From Roseburia sp. (GTDB taxonomy: Bacteria > Bacillota > Clostridia > Lachnospirales > Lachnospiraceae): a DNA stretch of 5,000 bases. Where the stretch lies: NCBI GenBank assembly GCA_017621905.1, contig JAGASC010000080.1, forward strand, positions 1 to 5,000, read 5' to 3'. The notes beneath the pieces are model-generated. The model saw only the letters and a list, made by a program, of their open reading frames with translations, made no database searches and had not been told where the DNA came from. Shown piece by piece: positions 1 to 5,000 of the stretch. The position numbers and the translations under genes are program-made. The first letter of the stretch is position 1. Every line of letters starts with the position of its first letter.

Positions 1-42
1 GATTCGCTGTAACTGTTCAGTACCTTCGCAATTACGATTCGC

Positions 43-963
43 TTATCTCATCGCGAATATTTCCATAGCCTTCTTACAGTTCTCTTTCATAGCCTGGGTT
101 CCCCACTGTACGATGTCATGGTACATAATCGGGGTATCTTTTCCGCTTTCTACCAGAGAATAGCAATATTTGTAGTGTTTTCCATCCTTTTCCACCGGAA
201 TGCAGCCCATGCGGAACTGTTCCGCGATAGTCTCTCCGCCTGCCATTGCCATATAGGTATAATAATTTACTTTGCGAACACCTTTTTCAATCGCTTTGCG
301 GAAATCCTCCGGGCTGACACCGGAACCGCCATGCATAACCACCGGAATGTTCGCTTTTTTCCGGACATTCTCTACAACGGAAAAATCAAGCTTCGGTTCG
401 CTCAAATACACACCATGGGTGGTTCCAAAGGAACATGCCAACGCATCGATACCGGTCTCTTCCACAAAGATTTTTGCCTGATCCGGGTCTGTATAGATTT
501 TTTCCGGATCATTGCCGTTTCCGGCAGAACCGGAACCGGTCTCACGTTTTCCCATGCAGCCAATCTCTGCTTCCACGGAAGCGCCGGTCTGTTTTGCAAA
601 GGAAACCACCATCTTTGTATTTGCCATATTTTCCTCAAAAGACAGCACGGAACCATCATACATAACAGAGGTAAATCCCAGATGCAGTGCCTTACATACA
701 TAATCCAGTGTCTCGCCATGGTCCAGATGTACACAAACCGGAACCTTCGCACGCTTTGCCATTTCTATCATAATTGGACCAATGATGCGAATAGGCATGA
801 TTTCCTCATGCACCTCGGCATGCTGAATAATGACCGGCACATCCATCTCTTCTGCTGCACCGATAACAGCCATCACTGATTCCAGATTTGGTGTGTTAAA
901 AGAGCCAACGGCACATTTTTTCGCCTCGCACAAATTCAAAATCTGCTTTAATGTAACTAACAT
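43..963 (-). CDS. fba: Class II (zinc-dependent) fructose-bisphosphate / ketose-bisphosphate aldolase
   Basis: Cytosolic aldolase of 306 residues that should reversibly cleave a ketose 1,6-bisphosphate (fructose- or tagatose-bisphosphate) into DHAP and glyceraldehyde 3-phosphate. Visible class II motifs are HLDHG at 79-83 (catalytic Asp81, zinc ligand His82), EAEIG at 131-135, GTTHG at 180-184 (zinc ligand His183), HGGSG at 211-215 (zinc ligand His211) and KVNYYT at 231-236 (phosphate loop). Roles are assigned by family homology. The length is slightly above the roughly 285 residues of GatY/KbaY, mainly from a longer C-terminal part (about 250-285). The start is well supported: AAGGAGG lies 5 bases upstream of ATG. 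It is divergent from the PocR-family gene across 392 bases, and no downstream partner is visible. It is not the AraD-type fuculose/rhamnulose phosphate aldolase found in BMC loci. Fructose versus tagatose specificity cannot be decided from the sequence alone. Confidence 0.92.
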   Translation of the reverse strand: MLVTLKQILNLCEAKKCAVGSFNTPNLESVMAVIGAAEEMDVPVIIQHAEVHEEIMPIRIIGPIMIEMAKRAKVPVCVHLDHGETLDYVCKALHLGFTSVMYDGSVLSFEENMANTKMVVSFAKQTGASVEAEIGCMGKRETGSGSAGNGNDPEKIYTDPDQAKIFVEETGIDALACSFGTTHGVYLSEPKLDFSVVENVRKKANIPVVMHGGSGVSPEDFRKAIEKGVRKVNYYTYMAMAGGETIAEQFRMGCIPVEKDGKHYKYCYSLVESGKDTPIMYHDIVQWGTQAMKENCKKAMEIFAMR

Positions 964-965
964 AT

Positions 966-1018
966 AATCCTCCTTGTTTTTCGAAGAAAAATGCGACTGC
1001 CATTGCGGGAGCAGAGGA
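966..1018. repeat. Intergenic repeat, copy A
   Basis: On the plus strand this copy opens with AATCCTCC, continues with TTGTTTTTCGAAGAAAAA and TGCGACTGCC, and ends CAGAGGA. TTTTTC/GAAAAA (977-982 and 986-991) is a perfect inverted repeat around GAA. A 10-base variable segment (1002-1011) separates TGCGACTGCC from CAGAGGA. It shares about 40 positions with copy B and carries the aldolase ribosome binding site. Confidence 0.85.
968..975 (-). promoter_or_regulatory. Ribosome binding site of the aldolase, lying inside a repeat unit
   Basis: AAGGAGGA on the minus strand, with 5 bases between AAGGAGG and the ATG at 963. The site is part of the left-most copy of a threefold repeat. Two further near-identical Shine-Dalgarno-like copies lie upstream, but no start codon follows them at the right distance. 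Confidence 0.8.
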
Positions 1019-1085
1019 TTTTCCTCCCTTGTTTTTCGAGGAAAAATGCGACTGCCTGCGCCTTAGGCGCGTGCAGGACAGAGGA
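1019..1085. repeat. Intergenic repeat, copy B, with a GC-rich insert
   Basis: Same blocks as copy A: TCCTCC, TTG, TTTTTC-GAG-GAAAAA at 1032-1046, TGCGACTGCC at 1047-1056, and CAGAGGA at 1079-1085. The variable segment is longer here (22 bases, 1057-1078) and contains GCGCC-TTA-GGCGC, a small hairpin. At the junction with copy A, GAGGA-TTT-TCCTC (1014-1026) forms a perfect 5-bp hairpin that overlaps the Shine-Dalgarno-like sequence. Confidence 0.85.
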
Positions 1086-1114
1086 TTTTCCTCCTTTGTT
1101 TTTCGAAGAAAAAT
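1086..1114. repeat. Intergenic repeat, copy C (partial)
   Basis: Only the first half of the unit is present: TCCTCC, TTTG, and TTTTTC-GAA-GAAAAA at 1099-1113. The sequence then diverges. Its left edge again forms GAGGA-TTT-TCCTC (1081-1093). The truncation suggests the array grew by unequal duplication, or is the remnant of an inserted dispersed element. Confidence 0.75.
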
Positions 1115-1198
1115 TATCGAAATCTACTGTGCAGCTTTCGATAGTAGGCACCTCGCTATACCGCAAGACAATCGTGCGGTTCACCTGGCGGTCCCTAC
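1115..1198. promoter_or_regulatory. Nested inverted repeats: candidate leader structure or operators
   Basis: Three inverted repeats are packed together: TATCGAAA/TTTCGATA (1115-1122 and 1136-1143), GTAGG/CCTAC (1144-1148 and 1194-1198), and ACCGCA/TGCGGT (1160-1165 and 1175-1180) nested inside the GTAGG pair. If transcribed on the minus strand they would form the 5' part of the aldolase leader. As DNA they could be operators for a regulator encoded here. It matches no riboswitch class that I recognise. Confidence 0.35.
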
Positions 1199-1201
1199 GA
1201 T

Positions 1202-1230
1202 ATAATAATAGCTCTAAAGCCCCACAAAAA
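1202..1230 (-). promoter_or_regulatory. Possible sigma-A promoter for the aldolase
   Basis: Minus-strand TTTTTG (1230-1225), a 17-base spacer, then TATTAT (1207-1202). The -35 is weak and the AT-rich run allows other registers, including TTGTGG (1227-1222) with TATATC. Start of transcription near 1195 would give a leader of roughly 230 bases covering the nested inverted repeats and all three repeat copies. Confidence 0.25.
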
Positions 1231-1255
1231 TATATAGAAGTATGTTCTTTTTACT

Positions 1256-1283
1256 TTGATTTTGTTCGCCGATGTGTTAAAAT
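1256..1283 (+). promoter_or_regulatory. Probable sigma-A promoter of the PocR-family regulator
   Basis: TTGATT at 1256-1261, a 16-base spacer, and TAAAAT at 1278-1283. An AT-rich stretch follows, then the regulator's ribosome binding site. The spacing is one base shorter than ideal. The assignment is by consensus match only. Confidence 0.4.
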
Positions 1284-1344
1284 TTAAATAATATATAAGG
1301 GAAAAACCTCAGTGGATTTGCTTGAAATTTTCAGAAAAATGTTC

Positions 1345-1350
1345 GGAGGA
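1345..1350 (+). promoter_or_regulatory. Ribosome binding site of the PocR-family regulator
   Basis: GGAGGA, with 5 bases before the ATG at 1356. This is a near-perfect Shine-Dalgarno match and fixes the start codon. Confidence 0.8.
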
Positions 1351-1355
1351 TTACT

Positions 1356-2192
1356 ATGATATCAAGTTTTAATTTGTCCAAACTGAATGACCTGTTAAAA
1401 GATTTTTATAATTTGACCAAAATTCGCATTACGGTCTTTGACGACACGTTTCACGAGCTTGCTGCGTACCCGGAACATGTTTCTTCCTTTTGTCAGATTA
1501 TACGCTCGGATGTGCAGGGGGAAAAAGAATGCCAGCTCTGTGACGCAAATGCCTGTGCCATTGCTGCCAGACGCCATTCTCCTTACACCTACCGCTGCCA
1601 TGCAGGACTGACGGAAAGCATTGCACCTTTATATCTTGGGAACGTGGTCATTGGATATCTGCTGTTTGGTCACGTGTTCTCCTACCCTTCCTATGAAGAA
1701 GGCTGGACGCAAATTCAGCAGTTATGTGAAAATTATGCAATTGATATGGATGCATTAAAAGATGCCTGCCTGGAGCGTCCCATTATTTCAGCTGACTATA
1801 TTACCTCAGCCTCTCACATTTTAGAGGCCGTGGCTTCCTATCTCTGCTTAGAACGTATGGTAGCCTTAAAACAACAGGAACTTCCGGTGCAAATTGATGA
1901 ATACATTTCCTCTCATTTTACTGAGAATATCAATGCGCTTTCGATCTGCACCCGATTTAACATCGGGAAAACTCAATTATACGAGATTGCCAAACAGAGC
2001 TATGGCATTGGAATTGCAGAACATATAAGAAACCTCCGCATCGAAAAGGCCAAGACATTACTTTTGGAGTGTCCTGACCTCTCCATTGCAGAGGTTGCCT
2101 CGAAATGTGGTTTTTCTGATTACAATTATTTTATTACCGTATTTAAACGTCTCACCGGTATGCCACCCAAAATATACCAGAAGAATTTTTAA
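1356..2192 (+). CDS. PocR-type sensory domain / AraC-family transcriptional activator
   Basis: Cytosolic one-component regulator of 278 residues. Residues about 5-165 match the PocR ligand-binding domain, with the typical region of Cys46, KECQLC (58-62), Cys67, YRCHAGL (79-85), and a hydrophobic stretch through IGYLLFGHVF (99-108). Residues about 178-276 are an AraC domain: first helix-turn-helix near 194-213 and the second at 242-265 (LSIAEVASKCGFSDYNYF), ending with the usual KRLTGMPP. In Salmonella, PocR activates the pdu and cob genes in response to 1,2-propanediol. The same role for the adjacent BMC operon is inferred here, and the ligand is not proven. The gene runs against the BMC operon, and its stop is 4 bases from the DeoR stop with no visible terminator between them. 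Family assignment is firm; orthology to PocR itself is not claimed. Confidence 0.9.
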   Translation: MISSFNLSKLNDLLKDFYNLTKIRITVFDDTFHELAAYPEHVSSFCQIIRSDVQGEKECQLCDANACAIAARRHSPYTYRCHAGLTESIAPLYLGNVVIGYLLFGHVFSYPSYEEGWTQIQQLCENYAIDMDALKDACLERPIISADYITSASHILEAVASYLCLERMVALKQQELPVQIDEYISSHFTENINALSICTRFNIGKTQLYEIAKQSYGIGIAEHIRNLRIEKAKTLLLECPDLSIAEVASKCGFSDYNYFITVFKRLTGMPPKIYQKNF

Positions 2193-2196
2193 TTTT

Positions 2197-2958
2197 CTAG
2201 CAATTTATGACCTTAACATTACAATCCTGCATTTTTTCGGTCCATTCCTCATCCATAATGTGGTCTGTCACAATCATATCCACACCTGCAAAGTCTACAA
2301 TCTTCGTAAAAGATGCTTTTCCGAACTTTGCACTGTCCACCGCAAGGATCTTTGTGGAAGCTGAACCCAGCATCTGCTTTTTAATTCCTGCCTCCAGTTC
2401 ATTAGAGTCCATGAAGCCTTTGTGGTAATCCACACCTTTGCAGGAAATAATTGTTTTATCCACATAAAAATCATCCACCATGCGCTCTGCCTGATAACCA
2501 AACAAGGCCAGCGCTTCCGTCCGCAAAGAACCTCCTGTAGAAAGGACTTTCCATCCCTTCATATCTGTCAGTTCCAGCAAAATCTCGATGGAATTGGTAA
2601 TTACCGTAATGTTCTTTTTATGGCGAATCTGCTTCGCTACGAAAAGGGCTGTTGTGCTGGCATCTAACATAATGCGGTCTCCATCTTCAATCATCTCACT
2701 GATGGTCGCCGCAATACGTTTCTTTGCCTCCACGTTGGTACGCTTACGCACCAGAAACGGAAGATCTTCCTTCTCATTTTCTTTTAAAACAGCTCCCCCA
2801 TAGGTGCGCTCTGCAAAACCATCCCGTTCAAGCTTCTCCAAATCTCTTCGAATGGTTTCTTCCGTCACATCATATTTCTTACTCAGGTCAGCTACAATTA
2901 CCTTTCCCTGTTCTTTCAACTGTGCAAGAATTTCATTCCTTCTCTCTGCTGCTAACAT
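2197..2958 (-). CDS. DeoR-family transcriptional regulator
   Basis: Full-length 253-residue DeoR-family protein, usually a repressor relieved by a phosphorylated sugar intermediate. The N-terminal winged helix-turn-helix (about 3-58) includes VTEETIRRDLEKLERDG (31-47) and RTYGGAV (51-57). The DeoRC sensor domain (about 75-233) shows LDASTT (98-103), TNS (121-123), STGG (140-143), FMDSNELEAG (182-191) and ILAVDSAKFG (204-213), the phosphate- and sugar-contacting segments of the family. It is the last visible gene of the BMC operon, 11 bases after pduT. AGGGGG, overlapping the pduT stop, serves as its ribosome binding site, which suggests coupled translation and feedback on its own operon. The effector is unknown. 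A fuculose-, rhamnulose- or similar sugar phosphate is plausible only by analogy with fucose/rhamnose BMC loci. Confidence 0.92.
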   Translation of the reverse strand: MLAAERRNEILAQLKEQGKVIVADLSKKYDVTEETIRRDLEKLERDGFAERTYGGAVLKENEKEDLPFLVRKRTNVEAKKRIAATISEMIEDGDRIMLDASTTALFVAKQIRHKKNITVITNSIEILLELTDMKGWKVLSTGGSLRTEALALFGYQAERMVDDFYVDKTIISCKGVDYHKGFMDSNELEAGIKKQMLGSASTKILAVDSAKFGKASFTKIVDFAGVDMIVTDHIMDEEWTEKMQDCNVKVINC

Positions 2959-2969
2959 TTACTGTCCCC

Positions 2970-3518
2970 CTACAGTATCGTCTCCCATAATTTCGGATCC
3001 GGACTTGCAATGACTGAGCTGTCCAGATACATACCGTTCTTGCTGACAGCCGCCTGGGCTTTTTTAATCGCCGCATCTACTGCTGCAACCTCTCCGGTCA
3101 AAAATACATAGGACTTTCCACACATACCTCTTGCTACACGAATCTCAATCAGTTCGACTTCCGATGTCTTCGCCGCTTCATCCGCTGCCACAAAAATTGC
3201 TGCAGCGTCAAAAGTCTCTAATACGCCAAGGGCGTTGCGGTTCGTAATCTGTGCTGTTCCGTAGATTGCCGGAAAGATTCCTTCATGCGGATTTCCCAAC
3301 AGGAAACTGTCGATCAGCTGTTCCGGATACGTCACTTTTGCTGCATCGATGGATGCGCGTACCGCACTGATATCTCCGGTAAAAATAATGATGTATTTGC
3401 CCGGACATACAGTCTGTGCTTCAATCACATCCACATCTGCTGTTTTAATGACCAGATCCGCCGCTAAAATTCCGGTCGATACGGTCTTATACTCCACCAT
3501 TCCGATTGCTTTTCCCAT
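2970..3518 (-). CDS. pduT: PduT-like tandem-BMC-domain shell protein with Fe-S site
   Basis: A 182-residue microcompartment shell protein, close to the 184 residues of Salmonella PduT. Two BMC domains are visible: about 3-85 (starting AIGMVEY, with VCPGKYIIIFTGD at 37-49) and about 95-175 (starting ALGVLET, with GMCGKSYVFLTGE at 131-143). Such proteins form trimers that mimic a hexamer and tile the shell facet. Cys38 in the CPGK loop is at exactly the position that in PduT holds a 4Fe-4S cluster at the central pore, so electron or cluster transfer across the shell is the likely role. The second domain has Cys133 where I recall PduT having Gly. The gene lies between pduS and the DeoR regulator, which fits the known PduS-PduT partnership. 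The ribosome binding site is weak (TAGG, 8 bases before ATG). The start is nevertheless convincing because MGKAIGMVEY aligns with the family N-terminus. Confidence 0.93.
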   Translation of the reverse strand: MGKAIGMVEYKTVSTGILAADLVIKTADVDVIEAQTVCPGKYIIIFTGDISAVRASIDAAKVTYPEQLIDSFLLGNPHEGIFPAIYGTAQITNRNALGVLETFDAAAIFVAADEAAKTSEVELIEIRVARGMCGKSYVFLTGEVAAVDAAIKKAQAAVSKNGMYLDSSVIASPDPKLWETIL

Positions 3519-3546
3519 TTATTGTACCTATGCCTTTCCAAAGCCT

Positions 3547-3576
3547 GCAAATTTGGGGCCAAAGCCCTAAATTTGC
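3547..3576. promoter_or_regulatory. Intercistronic hairpin 2 (13-bp arms)
   Basis: Arms at 3547-3559 and 3564-3576 pair at 12 of 13 positions around a 4-base loop. The odd position is a G-U wobble if read on the plus strand and an A-C mismatch in the operon transcript. It sits about 30 bases upstream of the pduT start and directly abuts the next hairpin. No U-run follows in the operon direction, so it is not a standard terminator. Confidence 0.7.
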
Positions 3577-3611
3577 GTGTGAAAAATCTTCGATATAAGG
3601 ATTTTTCACAC
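3577..3611. promoter_or_regulatory. Intercistronic hairpin 1 (12-bp perfect arms) at the end of pduS
   Basis: GTGTGAAAAATC (3577-3588) and GATTTTTCACAC (3600-3611) are perfect inverted repeats with an 11-base centre; two further pairs form past a single-base bulge. The outer base falls on the first base of the pduS stop when counted on the plus strand. The stem is AT-rich with no trailing U-run in the operon direction. A role as an mRNA stability or processing element between pduS and pduT is more likely than termination. Confidence 0.7.
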
Positions 3612-4942
3612 TACCTCGCTTTAATCGTTACTGCTTTTTCATTTACATCCGTCACAACTCCGTCTATGGATGCGTGTACGGGAAGACTTAATGCGTTCTC
3701 TTTTGCCTGGCCGATGATTTGGCCTGCTTTCACTTCATCTCCGACTTTTACCATTGCTACTGCCGGAGCTCCGATATGCTGGCTTAATTTTATTTTTACC
3801 AGCTTTGCGGTCACTTCCTGCTCATCTAATAGAGCGGGTGAATCATATTTGTCAAGTCCAAGTCTGGATTGCAGACGTTTCAACGGCACCTTGCGGTATT
3901 CTCTTTCCCGCTTTACCGGTGCTGCCTCTACCCCTTTCGGAACAGGCACGCCCTTTGCACGCAATCCCATTTTATAATCCTGAATCAGACTTCTCGGAGA
4001 CAATCCCTGCATACAGGAATACATCTCGCACAATCCGCAGGATACACAGAACATTGTATCTAAAAATGGCTTCAAATCCTGTGTTGTGCCGCTGCTGGCC
4101 GCACGCATAAATGCATGGGGCTCAATCGGATGGCCCAGTAAATATCTCGGGCACAAATCCGTACACATCTGGCACTGGCAACAGGAGGCCATTGCTCTTT
4201 TCAAATTAATCTGGGAATTTCCCTTTTTCTTCATCACGACCGGATGCGTATCCTCTAATACTAATATTGCATTCGAGGTCTTCGTGATCACATCATGTAC
4301 ACCGACAATCGGTCCTGTCATTGGTCCGCCCATAATATAGACAGGATTCTTTGCAGTCACTCCGCCTGCCAGTTTTAACACCTCTTCCACCTTCATTCCG
4401 ATGGGAACGATTCTGGTACAGGGATGTGCCACCTCTCCGGTTATAGTAATATATTTTTTTGTCACCGGCATCTGATGATTTAATGCCTGATAGATATTAT
4501 ATACGGTTTCCACATTGAAAACCGCAACTCCCACTTCGATGGGAATGCTTCCCGGCGGTACTACCTTGCCGGTGGTCTCGTGAATCAGCACTACTTCGTC
4601 TCCCGCCGGGTAAATCTCCGGCAAAAGTCCTAGAGAAATCAGAGAAAAGGAACCCATTTCCGCTTTTACGGCCTCTACAGTACTGGTATAAGCTTCTTTT
4701 ACGCCAATGATTACCTTTTCTGCTCCAACAGTTTTTGCCATTAATTCCAAGGTGCTCAATATTTCAAAAGCATGCACTTCTAACAGCTGGCGGTGAAGTC
4801 TAAGCAGCGGCTCACATTCCGCGCAGTTCAATATAATCGTTTTTGCACGAGCGTCAAGCTTTCCATAACTCGGGAAACCGGCGCCACCTGCCCCGGCCAC
4901 TCCGGCCTGTTTTACTATCTGGGTTAATTCCTTTAATTCCAT
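3611..4942 (-). CDS. pduS: PduS-like cobalamin reductase / RnfC-fold flavin and Fe-S electron transfer protein
   Basis: A 443-residue protein of the RnfC/Nqo1-like superfamily, close to the 451 residues of Salmonella PduS. PduS reduces cobalamin with NADH and passes electrons within the propanediol BMC. An N-terminal GAGGAGFPSYGKL (17-29) and LNCAECEP (38-45) belong to the nucleotide/FMN-binding Rossmann-like part. An SLBB-type segment is near 162-200. Two 4Fe-4S motifs follow: Cys254-x2-Cys257-x2-Cys260-x3-Cys264 and Cys299-x2-Cys302-x2-Cys305-x4-Cys310. The C-terminus (about 385-443) is a barrel-sandwich (lipoyl-like) domain. The ATG at 4942 is chosen because GGAG lies 10 bases upstream and MELKEL begins the family N-terminus; a longer reading from TTG at 4987 would overlap the preceding gene. 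In BMCs lacking a B12 enzyme, homologues may serve a different redox partner, so the exact acceptor is uncertain. Confidence 0.92.
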   Translation of the reverse strand: MELKELTQIVKQAGVAGAGGAGFPSYGKLDARAKTIILNCAECEPLLRLHRQLLEVHAFEILSTLELMAKTVGAEKVIIGVKEAYTSTVEAVKAEMGSFSLISLGLLPEIYPAGDEVVLIHETTGKVVPPGSIPIEVGVAVFNVETVYNIYQALNHQMPVTKKYITITGEVAHPCTRIVPIGMKVEEVLKLAGGVTAKNPVYIMGGPMTGPIVGVHDVITKTSNAILVLEDTHPVVMKKKGNSQINLKRAMASCCQCQMCTDLCPRYLLGHPIEPHAFMRAASSGTTQDLKPFLDTMFCVSCGLCEMYSCMQGLSPRSLIQDYKMGLRAKGVPVPKGVEAAPVKREREYRKVPLKRLQSRLGLDKYDSPALLDEQEVTAKLVKIKLSQHIGAPAVAMVKVGDEVKAGQIIGQAKENALSLPVHASIDGVVTDVNEKAVTIKAR

Positions 4943-4949
4943 GATATTT

Positions 4950-5000
4950 CTACTCCAATTCTGTTCCGTCATCCACAATTCCCACAATCGCTGCGTCTAC
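4950..5000 (-). CDS. EutN/CcmL/PduN-family BMC vertex protein, C-terminal end only
   Basis: Reading the minus strand from the window edge gives the last 16 residues, VDAAIVGIVDDGTELE, followed by TAG at 4952-4950. The VDxxIVGIVD pattern is the characteristic end of the EutN/CcmL/PduN pentamer family, which caps the vertices of the microcompartment shell. The gene ends 7 bases before pduS, so it is in the same operon. Most of the gene lies outside the window. The short match limits certainty, but the context makes it convincing. Confidence 0.78.
   Translation of the reverse strand, partial: VDAAIVGIVDDGTELE
4953..4956 (-). promoter_or_regulatory. Ribosome binding site that decides the pduS start
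   Basis: GGAG in minus orientation, 10 bases before ATG 4942, embedded in the last codons of the preceding shell gene. It supports the shorter pduS start and suggests translational coupling. Confidence 0.55.

Noticed and set aside
1..42. Direct repeat GATTCGC (1-7 and 36-42) and ACTG-TT-CAGT downstream of the aldolase, as a terminator or insertion trace
   Set aside because: The elements are too short to support an attachment site or target duplication, there is no terminator-like stem with a U-run, and the window edge cuts off the context.
118..879. Long plus-strand open frame opposite the aldolase
   Set aside because: The opposite strand encodes a full, motif-complete class II aldolase. 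The plus-strand translation has no recognisable domain and is a codon-bias shadow.
966..1114. CRISPR array
   Set aside because: Only two and a half copies, with imperfect repeats, unequal spacing (55 and 67), conserved sequence in the would-be spacers, and no cas genes.
957..1184. A 75-codon minus-strand reading frame (GTG start) across the repeat array, and a 98-codon plus-strand frame at 991-1287
   Set aside because: Both are made from the repeat units, with no good ribosome binding site or recognisable domain. The unit spacing (55 and 67) is not a multiple of 3, so repeats are read in different frames. The minus-strand frame also runs over the aldolase ribosome binding site and start.
1180..1206. 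Plus-strand promoter with TATAAT at 1201-1206
   Set aside because: The -10 is perfect, but no acceptable -35 lies 16-18 bases upstream. The site at 1256-1283 is nearer the gene and better balanced.
3547..3611. Intrinsic terminator ending the pduS transcript
   Set aside because: No U-run follows either stem in the operon direction, stem 1 is AT-rich, and pduT needs transcription from the same operon.

Overview
The window looks like a low-to-moderate GC Firmicutes chromosome, most likely a gut or plant-fibre fermenting Clostridia (Lachnospiraceae-like). The evidence is strong AGGAGG-type ribosome binding sites, AT-rich intergenic DNA and the protein families present. The assignment comes from family knowledge and general sequence style, not from a database match.

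The right two thirds (about 2197-5000, minus strand) is the distal end of a bacterial microcompartment (BMC) operon of the propanediol-utilisation type. In transcription order it holds the last residues of a EutN/CcmL/PduN shell vertex protein, a PduS-like RnfC-fold flavin/Fe-S cobalamin reductase, a PduT-like tandem-BMC shell protein that keeps the iron-sulfur-binding Cys38, and a DeoR-family repressor. The first two genes are 7 bases apart, and pduT and the DeoR gene are 11 apart. The pduS-pduT gap is about 90 bases and is filled by two abutting hairpins.

Facing this operon on the plus strand is a regulator with a PocR-type sensory domain and an AraC helix-turn-helix domain (1356-2192). Its stop lies only 4 bases from the DeoR stop. 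To its left is a 392-base divergent intergenic region, then a class II fructose-bisphosphate (ketose-bisphosphate) aldolase on the minus strand (43-963). The intergenic region carries a probable promoter for the PocR-family gene, nested inverted repeats, and three copies of a 50-70 base repeat. Each repeat copy carries a Shine-Dalgarno-like sequence, and the copy nearest the aldolase supplies its ribosome binding site.

Working model (inference): PduS passes electrons from NAD(P)H to a cofactor inside the shell, and PduT carries an Fe-S cluster through the shell facet. The PocR-type protein activates and the DeoR-type protein represses in response to substrate or a sugar phosphate. Co-occurrence of PduS, PduT, EutN, DeoR and PocR/AraC recalls the fucose/rhamnose (glycyl-radical, GRM5-like) BMC loci of Lachnospiraceae, but the signature enzyme is outside the window. 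The aldolase would connect to the DHAP branch of deoxy-sugar breakdown, or may simply be a neighbour. I see no wholly new system. The most interesting signals are the repeat-built aldolase leader, the paired hairpins between pduS and pduT, and an extra pore-region cysteine in PduT.
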